DNA of 64,000 nt, from assembly GCF_041379945.2 (NCBI RefSeq), contig NZ_JBFTXJ020000001.1, positions 558,001 through 622,000 of the forward strand. The letters run 5' to 3'. Both the position numbers and the translations under genes were made by a program. The DNA comes from Aneurinibacillus sp. REN35 (GTDB taxonomy: Bacteria; Bacillota; Bacilli; Aneurinibacillales; Aneurinibacillaceae). Every line of letters begins with the position of its first letter. The stretch's first letter is position 1. The notes below the pieces were generated by a model. That model was given only the letters and a program-made list of their open reading frames with translations, did not search any database and was not told the origin of the DNA. Below are positions 34,014 to 43,276 of the stretch, in pieces.

Positions 34014-35702
34014 ATGAAAACGACCATTCCGATAAAAACAGATATTGAAATCGCCCAGGAGGTAGCGATCCAACCGATCGAGAAGATCGCTCAGCAACTT
34101 GGTTTAACAGAGGCCGAATGGGAGCCATACGGCCGCACGAAAGCCAAGCTATCCCTCTCTATGATGGAGAAGCTGCGTACGAGAATGGATGGGAAGCTTG
34201 TACTCGTCACAGCGGTTAGTCCGACGCCTGCGGGTGAAGGGAAGACGACGGTTACGGTTGGTCTGGGCCAGGCACTCAATCGGCTCGGCAAAAAGGCGAT
34301 TGTAGCGGTGAGGGAACCATCGCTTGGCCCGAATTTTGGTTTGAAGGGCGGAGCTGCGGGTGGCGGTTATGCCCAGGTGATTCCGATGGAAGATATTAAC
34401 CTGCATTTTACTGGGGATTTTCATGCCATTACGACAGCGCATAATCTGTTAGCGGCTCTTGTGGACAATCACATCTACCAAGGGAATGAGCTGCATATAG
34501 ATCCGCGGCGCATCGTATGGAAGCGGGTCGTAGATATGAATGATCGGGCATTGCGTGAGATTGTGATCGGTCTTGGGGGCAAGGTCAATGGGGTTCCGCG
34601 CGAAGCTGGATTCGATATTACCGTAGCCTCTGAGATCATGGCGATTCTTTGTCTGGTTGAGAATCTGAGCGAGTTAAAAGAAGCGCTCGGCCGCATGCTG
34701 ATCGCTTATACATATGAAGGAATGCCCGTATATGTAAAGGATCTTGATGCACAGGGGGCAATGACGCTCGTTCTCAAAGAAGCCATCAAGCCAAACCTTG
34801 TCCAAACCCTTGAGCATACGCCTGCACTGATTCATGGCGGTCCGTTTGCCAATATTGCCCACGGTTGCAGCAGTCTCATCGCAACGAAGATGGCATTAAA
34901 GCTTGGCGAATATACGATTACCGAAGCGGGATTCGGCTCTGATCTTGGCGCTGAGAAGTTCATGCATATTAAATGCCGTCGCGGCGGGTTAAAGCCGGAC
35001 GCGGTGGTGCTGGTGGCGACCATTCGTGCACTGAAGATGCATGGCGGGGTCGCAAAGGAAAAGCTGGCCGTCGAAGATGTTGAAGCACTGCGGCGCGGTG
35101 CGGTGAATTTGGAGAAACACATGGATACGATCCGACAGTTCGGTCTGCCGCTTGTGGTCGCTTTAAATCGGTTTCCAACTGATACAGAACGGGAGAGACA
35201 AGCTCTTCAGATGATATGTGAGCAGCAGGGCGTCCCGTTTTCTCTCACAGAGGTATGGGAGCATGGGGGCGCGGGGGGTGAAGCCTTGGCACGTACTGTC
35301 ATAGAGACAGTGGAGCGTGCGGACAATCATTTCCGCTTCCTTTATGAAGTGGATGCACCGCTTGCGGAGAAGATCGAGGCAGTAGCAACCAAAGTATACG
35401 GTGCGGATGGTGTCAGGTTCACCGAACAGGCCAGGAAGCAGCTTGCAGAATATGACCGGTATGGCTGGTCCAAGCTGCCGGTTTGTATGGCAAAGACCCC
35501 GTATTCTTTCTCCGATAACCCTGCGCGCATTGGTCGTCCAAGCGGATTCATGATTACGGTGCGTGAGCTTCGTCCTTCGCTTGGTGCGGGATTCATCGTC
35601 GCCTTGACCGGAGATGTCATGACGATGCCTGGCTTGCCGAAGCAGCCGGCCGCGCTGCGGATGGATGTAGATAAGAAGGGACGGATTTCCGGGTTATTCT
35701 AA
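34014..35702 (+). CDS. fhs: Formate-tetrahydrofolate ligase
   Basis: The 562-residue enzyme makes 10-formyl-tetrahydrofolate from formate, tetrahydrofolate and ATP, feeding purine and formyl-methionine synthesis. [14 protein letters not shown] is its P-loop; [21 protein letters not shown] and [15 protein letters not shown] are the family signatures. Length matches other bacterial FTHFS proteins. It lies between sbcC and mcrB in an apparently continuous transcription unit, with 25- and 19-base gaps. The grouping has no obvious functional logic. Confidence 0.97.
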   Translation: MKTTIPIKTDIEIAQEVAIQPIEKIAQQLGLTEAEWEPYGRTKAKLSLSMMEKLRTRMDGKLVLVTAVSPTPAGEGKTTVTVGLGQALNRLGKKAIVAVREPSLGPNFGLKGGAAGGGYAQVIPMEDINLHFTGDFHAITTAHNLLAALVDNHIYQGNELHIDPRRIVWKRVVDMNDRALREIVIGLGGKVNGVPREAGFDITVASEIMAILCLVENLSELKEALGRMLIAYTYEGMPVYVKDLDAQGAMTLVLKEAIKPNLVQTLEHTPALIHGGPFANIAHGCSSLIATKMALKLGEYTITEAGFGSDLGAEKFMHIKCRRGGLKPDAVVLVATIRALKMHGGVAKEKLAVEDVEALRRGAVNLEKHMDTIRQFGLPLVVALNRFPTDTERERQALQMICEQQGVPFSLTEVWEHGGAGGEALARTVIETVERADNHFRFLYEVDAPLAEKIEAVATKVYGADGVRFTEQARKQLAEYDRYGWSKLPVCMAKTPYSFSDNPARIGRPSGFMITVRELRPSLGAGFIVALTGDVMTMPGLPKQPAALRMDVDKKGRISGLF

Positions 35703-35721
35703 GGAAGAGAGGGGGAGCCCC

Positions 35722-37683
35722 TTGCCAGAAGAACAGCTTACCGCATGGCTGCAGGCGTATCAAGCAGATGAGGTGAACCGCCTGCAGAATCACAGCATTG
35801 ATGAGGCGCGCGCAGCGTTCCTCTCGCACTTTCATGAGCTAGAGAAGCTATGCCTAGGTGATCTGACGCTTGCACAGTTTAAGAAGGTGCTGGATCATAA
35901 AACAAAAAGCAAACATATGATTGACGGCAAGAAGATAAACATTTGGGGGTTCAGCGGTTTTTCCGGTCAAATGTTTTTTAATCAGATATACAATCAGACT
36001 GAGTATGCAGGAATGCTGGATGAGCTGACAGAAGCCCTGTGCAAGGCGGTTCAGATCCCAGCGCATGAAGAGAATGAATATGAATGGACCATTAAGAAAT
36101 ACAGCGATTTTGCATCAGTTATCTATCGGACACAAAAAGCAGCAATTGCCGGCGGGTACCCACCGCAAAAATGCGCATCCGTAAAATTTGCAACGTTTTT
36201 CCTCAGTTTTTTCTGGGGCCTGCAGGATTTGCGACGCTATCCTATCTTCTATAAAGCGGACCGGGATGCATTAAACTACTTCGGGTATGAGACATGTGAT
36301 CGGGAGAAGCCGTTCGATAGTGCTGCCTATGTACGATTTGTCCGATGCCTCTGTGCGCTGCGTGGCAAGCTTGAAAAGATCAGCGGAGTTGCCTGGAGCC
36401 TGCCGGAAGTACAGCATTTTCTCTTTTATGTGTCGCGCCGTATGACAGAAGGGGAACAGGTTGAAGAGAATAGGGAAGGGACGCTGGAGGAATCTCGAAC
36501 GGCGCAGCGCTTGATGCATCTTTTGCAAACCCATAATTTTATCGTATCGCATGCGCAAGAAGTAGATGCTGTGCAATACGGTCTATCCGAAGAATACAAG
36601 TCCAAAGTGATCTGGCGATTTGCTGGTACGCAGGGGGATCGTACGTATGCGTATGTATTCATTTGGGACGTGCCATCTGAATACATCTGTACCATTTATG
36701 AAGAGAATGAAGAGGGCTTTCTACGTAAGCTCTATACGATTGAAGTAGAGGATGAACGCACCTTCCTCTCCGCCCTTGATGCCCATCTCGGACGTAGGGA
36801 AGTCGAACATCGCTCTTATACGCTTGAGGATGCGGCAGCAGATACGTACCTTGATACAAAGACGCTTGCAGAGTGGCTTGATGTGCTGTATGAGAAGAAG
36901 CAGATGATCTTATACGGACCACCTGGTACAGGGAAAACCTACACGGCCAAGCGGCTTGCCAAAGTCATGGCACAAAGTGACAGCCGTATTTGCCTCGTTC
37001 AGTTTCATCCGTCGTACACGTATGAAGAATTCATTGAAGGGATGCGGCCTGAGATTGTAGAGGGAGAAGATGGAACTTCACACATGAAGGTGAACGTAAA
37101 GCCCGGTCTGTTTCTTGAACTATGCCAAGAAGCACTTAAGCAAGAGAATCGGGACCGCGCGTACGTACTCATTATCGATGAATTCAACCGTGCGAATACA
37201 GCCAAAGTATTCGGGGAATTGCTGTATGCGCTTGAATACCGCAATTCTTCCATCCCGCTGCCATATTCAAGGGATAAAATGATTGTGCCGGATAATGTGT
37301 ATTTAATTGGTACGATGAATACGACGGACCGCTCGCTGGCTCAGCTTGATTTTGCGCTGCGCCGCAGATTTCCGGCTGTATATGTATCGGTGCGTGAAAC
37401 GGAGCGAATTCTGCGCGCATATCTTCTTGAACACCATCCGGATATGATATGGATCGCAGAGTTGGTTCATCGGGCAAATAAGCAGATAAATCATCCGGAT
37501 TTTTTCCTCGGTCATAGCTTTTTCATGAACAGAGGACTAACGGATGAGAAGTTTGCGCGCATCTGGAAATATGAGGTTCTTCCATATCTTGAAGAGTATT
37601 TTGCCTATGAGCCGGAGCGTCTTCGTGAGTACACACTCGATGCGCTGCTGGAGAGGGAGGGAGATACAGGTGAAGGACAGTAA
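35722..37683 (+). CDS. mcrB: McrB-type restriction GTPase subunit
   Basis: A 653-residue protein with a C-terminal AAA+ motor of the McrB type: Walker A GPPGTGKT (399-406), Walker B VLIIDEFNRAN (around 481-491) and the diagnostic TMNTTDRSL (531-539), followed by arginine finger RRRF. McrB hydrolyses GTP (despite its AAA+ fold) and moves DNA for cleavage by McrC when it meets modified cytosines. The N-terminal 360 residues, which should recognise the DNA mark, do not look like the E. coli DUF3578 domain, so specificity is unknown. TTG start after GAGGGGGAG. mcrC overlaps its end by 14 bases. Confidence 0.93.
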   Translation: MPEEQLTAWLQAYQADEVNRLQNHSIDEARAAFLSHFHELEKLCLGDLTLAQFKKVLDHKTKSKHMIDGKKINIWGFSGFSGQMFFNQIYNQTEYAGMLDELTEALCKAVQIPAHEENEYEWTIKKYSDFASVIYRTQKAAIAGGYPPQKCASVKFATFFLSFFWGLQDLRRYPIFYKADRDALNYFGYETCDREKPFDSAAYVRFVRCLCALRGKLEKISGVAWSLPEVQHFLFYVSRRMTEGEQVEENREGTLEESRTAQRLMHLLQTHNFIVSHAQEVDAVQYGLSEEYKSKVIWRFAGTQGDRTYAYVFIWDVPSEYICTIYEENEEGFLRKLYTIEVEDERTFLSALDAHLGRREVEHRSYTLEDAAADTYLDTKTLAEWLDVLYEKKQMILYGPPGTGKTYTAKRLAKVMAQSDSRICLVQFHPSYTYEEFIEGMRPEIVEGEDGTSHMKVNVKPGLFLELCQEALKQENRDRAYVLIIDEFNRANTAKVFGELLYALEYRNSSIPLPYSRDKMIVPDNVYLIGTMNTTDRSLAQLDFALRRRFPAVYVSVRETERILRAYLLEHHPDMIWIAELVHRANKQINHPDFFLGHSFFMNRGLTDEKFARIWKYEVLPYLEEYFAYEPERLREYTLDALLEREGDTGEGQ

Positions 37684-38899
37684 GCCAATCTATCGTTTAA
37701 AGGAATATGAGACAGTAAGCGGACTTTCCTTATCTCCTGAGAGTGTGGCGATATTGCGTACGGAATTTCATCATGTCGTTACACTCCGCTCTGCTCCTAT
37801 GGAGACATGGGATGTGATGGCATCGTCTTATATTGGCCGCATCGAACTTTCTGATGCGGCGATTTATATTATGCCTAAGGTTACAAGTGATACGGTATGG
37901 CATTGGCTTTCGGTCGCTTATGATATCTCTTCGCTTAGACTCCATCCCCCTTCTACACAGCTTGGGGAGTGGAGAGGAGATGTGGAATGGTTGGTTAAGG
38001 CCTTTATGAAGGAATGCGCCTCCATCGTTCGCAGTGGGCTGCGCAGCGGGTATGAGACACGCGTAGACTCTATGGAGAATGTGCGCGGCGCACTGCGCAT
38101 CGCTCCAACTCTTGGCCATTGGATGAAGCAGGAGTACCACTTTGTTTGTGCATATGATGAGCCGACACGTTCTGTACCGGTGAATCGCCTGCTTTATGCC
38201 GGGCTGTACCACATGGCGCAGCGGGATTATCATGATGCAAGAGTTCGCCTAGAACTCTTGCGGCTTTGTGCTGCCTTTGCTCCAGAGAAGGGAGAGGAGC
38301 GGGACGTGGCAGAGAGAACCACGCCATCCGAGCAGCTTACGGCGCTTGCCCATCTTTCACGCACACACTTTACCAGATCCTATACCCAAGCATGTGCTTG
38401 GCTTGCCCTATACTGGCGTTCATGCGGGTTGTCTATGCATAAAGGAGAGGTACTGTATGACAGTTTTGTGCTGGATATGAACGAGCTTTTTGAGCGCTAT
38501 GTTGCACTCCGCCTTCAGACCGCACTCTTGCAGCATGATATTGAAGTGATTGTGCAGCCGCATCATTGGCTCGGTGAAGAAGGACAGATTCGTATCGTGC
38601 CTGATTTGGTGCTGCGTCATCAATCAGGCGAAGAGATCGTGGTGGATACAAAGTATAAGCTTCGCACAGGGCAGGGTGAGAATGCGGATGTGTTTCAAAT
38701 GCTTGCCTATTTGACCGCCCGCAGCTCCCGCTCCGGCGTTCTTGTCTACGCTGCAAGAGAGGAGAGGGTAGACAGGATTTTACATACGGATAAGACAATA
38801 TACCGATGGAGTTTGGGGCTTGATGTACCCATGAATATAGAGGAACAGGAAGCGCATATGCGGCGGATGATCCAACGTTTGCTTGCGCTGTTTGTCTAA
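37670..38899 (+). CDS. mcrC: McrC nuclease subunit
   Basis: The partner of McrB: a 409-residue protein whose C-terminal PD-(D/E)xK nuclease motif is seen as IRIVPDLVL followed by VVDTKYK. The N-terminal part (KEYETVSGLSL, IELSDAAIYIMPKV) is the McrC fold that binds the McrB ring. The open frame extends to 37544, but GGGAGG (37655-37660) lies nine bases before the GTG at 37670, and the shorter start gives the expected length. Both chains appear intact, so the type IV restriction system should be functional. Confidence 0.93.
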   Translation: MKDSKPIYRLKEYETVSGLSLSPESVAILRTEFHHVVTLRSAPMETWDVMASSYIGRIELSDAAIYIMPKVTSDTVWHWLSVAYDISSLRLHPPSTQLGEWRGDVEWLVKAFMKECASIVRSGLRSGYETRVDSMENVRGALRIAPTLGHWMKQEYHFVCAYDEPTRSVPVNRLLYAGLYHMAQRDYHDARVRLELLRLCAAFAPEKGEERDVAERTTPSEQLTALAHLSRTHFTRSYTQACAWLALYWRSCGLSMHKGEVLYDSFVLDMNELFERYVALRLQTALLQHDIEVIVQPHHWLGEEGQIRIVPDLVLRHQSGEEIVVDTKYKLRTGQGENADVFQMLAYLTARSSRSGVLVYAAREERVDRILHTDKTIYRWSLGLDVPMNIEEQEAHMRRMIQRLLALFV

Positions 38900-38962
38900 G
38901 ATTCGAATACTGATTGCCGAGGACGAAAAAGAATGATATGAGTTAGTTGTAACGATAGATGG

Positions 38963-39003
38963 AGAGAAGGCATATGTTTTGTCATGTTCCTCTTCTCTTT
39001 TTT
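38963..39003 (+). terminator. Terminator after mcrC
   Basis: AGAGAAG (38963-38969) pairs with CTTCTCT (38992-38998), then a T-run. The 22-base loop is long. Confidence 0.65.
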
Positions 39004-39139
39004 ATTTGTAAAATTATAAAATGATTGATTTTTCACTAAAAGGCACAGAACGGTTGAAGTCTCTGCTCATCGTGGTACCATGAAAAGAGTAGCTCTACAG
39101 AAGGTAGTGAGGCTACTGTAACAAAAAAGGAGGCATTTG

Positions 39140-39982
39140 ATGCTCAAAGACAAAACCATCATCTTTATCGGAGCGGGTTCGATGGCCGAGGCCATGATCG
39201 CCGGGATGGTGGCGCAGCAGAAGTTGATACCGCAACAGATTACAGCCGTCAATCGCAGCAACACAGACAGAAGGAAAAACCTCGCTGAGCAATATGGAAT
39301 TCGTACGGCAGCGTTAGAAGATGCGAAGATCGCGGAAGCCGATGTTATCGTCCTGGCTGTCAAGCCGAAGGACGCGGAGAGTGTGCTTGAGGCAATCAAA
39401 GCGGACGTGCATTCTAAGCAATTGATCCTCTCGGTGCTCGCCGGCATCTCTTCAGCCTATATTGCTGAGATATTGACAGCTGAGCAGCCGGTAATCCGCG
39501 TGATGCCGAATACGTCAAGTACAATCGGTGAATCAGCTACAGCTATTGCGAAGGGCCAACATGCGGCGGCGGAACATATGGCGCTTGCTGAAGCGCTGCT
39601 TGATTCGATCGGTTCAGTAAACCGTATTGAAGAAGAACAGATGGATGTTTTTACAGGAATTGCAGGGAGCGGTCCAGCGTATATCTACTATCTTGTCGAA
39701 CAGATGGAGAAAGCAGGGCAGGAGAACGGACTAGACGCCCGTCTTGCACGCGAGATTGCTGTGCAGACGATCTTCGGTGCAAGTCGAATGCTAATGGAGA
39801 CCGATGAGTCCCCTGAAGCCTTGCGCAAAAAGGTGACATCGCCGAACGGCACGACTGCTGCGGGCCTTACCGCGCTTCAAGAAAATGGAGGCGGAGCAGC
39901 CATCAAGGCAGCTATTGAAAGTGCAGCAGCACGGTCGCGGGAACTCAGTGAAGAATTTGAGAAGCTTCCTGTTCGTTCGTAA
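39140..39982 (+). CDS. proC: Pyrroline-5-carboxylate reductase
   Basis: The last enzyme of proline synthesis: it reduces 1-pyrroline-5-carboxylate with NAD(P)H. The N-terminal dinucleotide fold is IIFIGAGSMAEAMI, and the C-terminal signature GSGPAYIYYLVEQMEKAG with VTSPNGTTAAGLTALQENG identifies ProC. The TTG at 39137 is in frame, but AAGGAGG (39128-39134) fits the ATG at 39140. No T-box leader is visible upstream. It converges with putP, the proline importer, across a shared terminator. Confidence 0.97.
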   Translation: MLKDKTIIFIGAGSMAEAMIAGMVAQQKLIPQQITAVNRSNTDRRKNLAEQYGIRTAALEDAKIAEADVIVLAVKPKDAESVLEAIKADVHSKQLILSVLAGISSAYIAEILTAEQPVIRVMPNTSSTIGESATAIAKGQHAAAEHMALAEALLDSIGSVNRIEEEQMDVFTGIAGSGPAYIYYLVEQMEKAGQENGLDARLAREIAVQTIFGASRMLMETDESPEALRKKVTSPNGTTAAGLTALQENGGGAAIKAAIESAAARSRELSEEFEKLPVRS

Positions 39983-39995
39983 TTTATATACACGT

Positions 39996-40037
39996 AAAAA
40001 AAAGGAGGATTCCCAGCTATAGGGAATCCTCTTTTTT
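39996..40037. terminator. Bidirectional terminator between proC and putP
   Basis: GAGGATTCCC (40005-40014) pairs with GGGAATCCTC (40022-40031), flanked by A8 on one side and T6 on the other. Confidence 0.94.
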
Positions 40038-40043
40038 CTGATT

Positions 40044-41540
40044 TTATACGTTTGCGGAAGTACCGTTTTTCATTTCTTCAACCATGGTTTCTTCCATCTC
40101 TTCAAATGTATCTTGTACGGAAGCCTTCGGTTCTTTGGTCAGCAGGCTAACGATAATGACTGCGATTAGGCTGCTGAAGAAGCCGGGGATCATCTCATAT
40201 AATGTATCAGACAGATCCATTTGTACCCATGTAATAACCGTGATGGCACCGACAATCATACCGGCAAGTGCGCCCCATTTCGTCATGCGCTTCCAATACA
40301 GACTTAGAAGAATGGCCGGTCCAAATGCCGAACCAAAGCCTGCCCATGCATACCCGACAAGTCCAAGAATGGTTTCACTGGCATTGAAGGCAAGTGAAAT
40401 AGCAATGACTGCAATAAGCAGGACAGAGAGTCGTCCGATGAATACAAGCTCTTTATCGGTTGCGTTGCGGCGGAAGAACGCTTTATAGAAATCTTCTGTA
40501 ACTGCGCTAGATGTGACCAAAAGCTGCGAAGAAATCGTACTCATAATCGCAGCGAGAATCGCCGCCAATAGAAATCCTGTAATTAACGGATGAAACAGAA
40601 TATTGGAGAACTGGATAAAGACTGTCTCTGGATCAGTCAATTTCATATTATTTTTTGAATAGTAAGCGATACCAACCAGACCGGTGAACATCGCGCCAAG
40701 AATCGAGACAGCCATCCAGCCGATTCCAATCCGACGAGCTGGCTTTAATTCATTGACCGATGTAATAGCCATAAAGCGTACAATAATATGAGGTTGTCCA
40801 AAGTAGCCGAGTCCCCAGGCGAGGAACGAAATCACGCCGATAACGGATGTTCCTTTGAATAAATCAAGCAATGTTGGGTCAATGTTGCGAACTTCGCTAA
40901 ACGTCGCCTGGAAACCGCCTACGTCTGTAAGCGCAACGATGGGAACGAGAATGAGGGCGATAAACATGATGCACCCTTGCACAAAGTCTGTCCAGCTTAC
41001 CGCGAGAAAGCCGCCAAATAGTGTATAAGCGACAACGACGCCTGCTGTGACAAATAAGCCGATTTTATAATCAAGGCCGAATGAGCTTTCAAATAAGCGT
41101 CCGCCGGATACCATTCCTGCTGTACAGTAAAGCGTAAAGAACACAAGAATGACAGCGGCGGAAGTAAAACGGATGATTTTCGTACGGTCTTTGAAGCGAT
41201 TTTCTAGAAAGTCAGGAATTGTAATGGAGTCATTAGCCACTTCGGTATACGTACGCAGACGTGGCGCGACTACAAGATAATTCACATACGCACCGATAAG
41301 CAGTCCTACTGCGATCCATGCGCTTGATAAACCTGTCGCATACATTGCGCCAGGAAGTCCCATCAGCATCCAACCACTCATATCAGAAGCACCGGCAGAA
41401 AGCGCGGTAACGCCAGGGCCTAAACCGCGCCCACCGAGCATGTAATCGGATAAATCCGATGTGCGGCGGTATGCCCAGTACCCGATAAAGAGCATAAGAG
41501 CCATGTAAACTGTAATTGAAATTAGTACTTGTACTTGCAA
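40044..41540 (-). CDS. putP: Sodium/proline symporter PutP
   Basis: A 498-residue solute:sodium symporter with about thirteen membrane helices. Family motifs are YMLGGRGLGPGVTALSAGASDMSGW (opening), WAGFGSAFGPAILLSLYW and GYFGQPHIIVRFMAI, typical of PutP/OpuE. It imports proline with sodium, for nutrition or osmoprotection. The TTG at 41540 is supported by AAGGAGAG (41550-41557), nine bases away. A cre-like palindrome lies 170 bases upstream. Confidence 0.95.
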   Translation of the reverse strand: MQVQVLISITVYMALMLFIGYWAYRRTSDLSDYMLGGRGLGPGVTALSAGASDMSGWMLMGLPGAMYATGLSSAWIAVGLLIGAYVNYLVVAPRLRTYTEVANDSITIPDFLENRFKDRTKIIRFTSAAVILVFFTLYCTAGMVSGGRLFESSFGLDYKIGLFVTAGVVVAYTLFGGFLAVSWTDFVQGCIMFIALILVPIVALTDVGGFQATFSEVRNIDPTLLDLFKGTSVIGVISFLAWGLGYFGQPHIIVRFMAITSVNELKPARRIGIGWMAVSILGAMFTGLVGIAYYSKNNMKLTDPETVFIQFSNILFHPLITGFLLAAILAAIMSTISSQLLVTSSAVTEDFYKAFFRRNATDKELVFIGRLSVLLIAVIAISLAFNASETILGLVGYAWAGFGSAFGPAILLSLYWKRMTKWGALAGMIVGAITVITWVQMDLSDTLYEMIPGFFSSLIAVIIVSLLTKEPKASVQDTFEEMEETMVEEMKNGTSANV

Positions 41541-41707
41541 AATAAGCGTCTCTCCTTACATCAATGATTTAAGTGTATGGTGCATATCCGTTCTCACTCG
41601 ATTTTGCTTACGAGTTACTACACTACCAGACGTTACCCGTGCATTCAAGGCGATCAAACTTGAATTTTCAGGCAATATAGTTAGCAGAACGATTGATATA
41701 ACAAAGA

Positions 41708-41721
41708 TGTAAGCGCTTACT
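41708..41721. promoter_or_regulatory. cre-like site (CcpA operator) upstream of putP
   Basis: TGTAAGCGCTTACT contains the perfect 12-base palindrome GTAAGCGCTTAC and agrees with the cre consensus TGNAANCGNTNNCA except at the last base. It overlaps a weak minus-strand promoter-like pair (TTAGTA-16-TTATAT). Confidence 0.65.
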
Positions 41722-41793
41722 AAAAATAGAAGAAGTAAAACTAATATGAATTTTCGTTCATGAATCAACCTACAGATATGGATAGAAAAGGAA

Positions 41794-41820
41794 GACCGCG
41801 ACTCAGAAGAGAGCGCGGTC
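41794..41820 (-). terminator. Terminator of the MFS transporter gene
   Basis: GACCGCG/CGCGGTC (41794-41800 and 41814-41820) form a 7-bp stem; on the minus strand it is followed by TTCCTTTTC, a broken U-tract. Confidence 0.6.
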
Positions 41821-41830
41821 AGTGTAAAGC

Positions 41831-43003
41831 TCATATGGCTATAGTATTTTTTTGTTCTCGTTTCACATACAGCCTATACAGAATAAAGGCTAACGCTGAG
41901 ATGATAAGACCTGATACGTACGGCAGCCCTATCTGCATTGAATAAAGCATACCGCCGATTGGAGGTCCGGCGATACGGCCCAATGAATCAAACGAGGACA
42001 ACAGCCCGGTGGCGCTTCCCTGCCCGACTTCTGTCCGCTTCGTTATCAGAGCCGATACACTTGGGCGGATGACGCCATTTCCAAGGCCGAAGATCGTCAG
42101 GAAAATCGCAGCCGTCGTAAAGCTATTTGTAAAAAGAATGAGACCAAAGCCAATGGCTGATACGACAAGCCCCATCTGTATTACTGCGCCTTCCCCGAAT
42201 TTTTTGGTTAGCCGGCCGACGAGTCCTCCCTGGACTACTGCTCCGGCAAGCCCCATAATCATAAAAATATACCCAAGATTGGTAGTGCCAATCCCCGCCC
42301 GATCGAATGCAAAATAAGCGAAGGTTGCTTCTAAGCCTGCAAGTGAGAAGGAAACAAACAATTGCAGAACATACAGAACAGAGGTCGGACCGCTGAACGC
42401 TTTCCAGCGCGATTCCTTCGTCTTGCTAGAAGATTGGATGCGCTTCTCTTTCGGCAGCGATTCCTTAAGAACAAATAAGACGAAGAACACTGTAATCGCT
42501 GATACGATCCCAGCAATAAGAAAAGGTGTACTTAGGCTGTTCTTGGAAAATATACCGCCAATAGCCGGACCAAAAATAAATCCAAGTCCAACAGCTGCGC
42601 CGATGATGCCCATTCCTTTTCCCCGATCTTCCGGGGTTGTAATGTCGGCTACATACGCCATAGTTGTCGGCATATTGGCCGATGAAAGAAACCCAGCAAG
42701 AATGCGGGCTGCAAAAAGCATCCACAACTCATCTGAGAATGCGAATAGGAAAAAGGACAGTGAAAGTCCTGTAATACCAATTAGCATAACGGGCTTGCGA
42801 CCGATCCGATCCGAGATACTGCCCCACATCGGAGCGAATAATAGCTGCATAAGCGAATATACCGCCATTAGCCATCCAAGCTGCGCCGGCGTAGCGCCCA
42901 CTTGTTCAGCGAAGAAAGGAAGAACCGGAATGATGATGCCAAAACCTACCATGACAAGAAACATTACAGCAAATAAAACAGGGAGTGCTTTCTTATTCTC
43001 CAT
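41831..43003 (-). CDS. MFS multidrug-efflux transporter, 12-TMS (Bmr/NorA/TetA-like)
   Basis: An inner-membrane proton-coupled exporter of about 390 residues. GFGIIIPVLPFFAEQ is the first helix, GSISDRIGRKPVM the conserved loop 2-3 motif, RILAGFLSSANMPT the following helix and GFIFGPAIGGI motif C. It resembles Bmr/NorA and class TetA proteins; the substrate is unknown. The GTG at 43012 is in frame, but the GAGGTG containing it is the ribosome binding site for the ATG at 43003. A consensus-like promoter with an overlapping palindrome lies upstream. Confidence 0.94.
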   Translation of the reverse strand: MENKKALPVLFAVMFLVMVGFGIIIPVLPFFAEQVGATPAQLGWLMAVYSLMQLLFAPMWGSISDRIGRKPVMLIGITGLSLSFFLFAFSDELWMLFAARILAGFLSSANMPTTMAYVADITTPEDRGKGMGIIGAAVGLGFIFGPAIGGIFSKNSLSTPFLIAGIVSAITVFFVLFVLKESLPKEKRIQSSSKTKESRWKAFSGPTSVLYVLQLFVSFSLAGLEATFAYFAFDRAGIGTTNLGYIFMIMGLAGAVVQGGLVGRLTKKFGEGAVIQMGLVVSAIGFGLILFTNSFTTAAIFLTIFGLGNGVIRPSVSALITKRTEVGQGSATGLLSSFDSLGRIAGPPIGGMLYSMQIGLPYVSGLIISALAFILYRLYVKREQKNTIAI

Positions 43004-43063
43004 ATAATACACCTCATTATCTATCCGTCCGTAAACGCGTAAGTTTTAATCAATCTGACTGTG

Positions 43064-43093
43064 ATTATACGACTTTCCTACTTGAATAGTCAA
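43064..43093 (-). promoter_or_regulatory. Sigma-A promoter of the MFS transporter
   Basis: Minus strand: TTGACT (43088-43093), an 18-base spacer, TATAAT (43064-43069). Confidence 0.78.
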
Positions 43094-43095
43094 GT
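43080..43095. promoter_or_regulatory. Palindrome over the MFS -35 box (candidate operator)
   Basis: ACTTGA-ATAG-TCAAGT is a perfect inverted repeat with six-base arms that covers the -35 element, where a MarR- or TetR-type repressor could act. The regulator is not in the window. Confidence 0.5.
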
Positions 43096-43276
43096 GTGAC
43101 TAAGGTAGAAAAGATGTGTTTATTCCCATTATTTTGATGCTGTATGCATGTCTGATGTGCTGCTTCTGAGGAAAAAATTGAAAATGCGGCAGGAAGCAAG
43201 CTATAGGATAGAGAAGGTTGAAGTTGGGATAAGCCCGGATTCCGGCTTATGAAATCTAGTAGTGGGGTGAATCAGA

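Noticed and set aside
41556-41834. 92-codon minus-strand ORF between putP and the MFS gene
   Set aside because: It contains the MFS terminator and the cre-like site and lacks a ribosome binding site, so this gap is better read as regulatory DNA.
42423-43007. 194-codon plus-strand ORF inside the MFS transporter gene
   Set aside because: Antisense shadow of a well-supported transporter, with no start signals.
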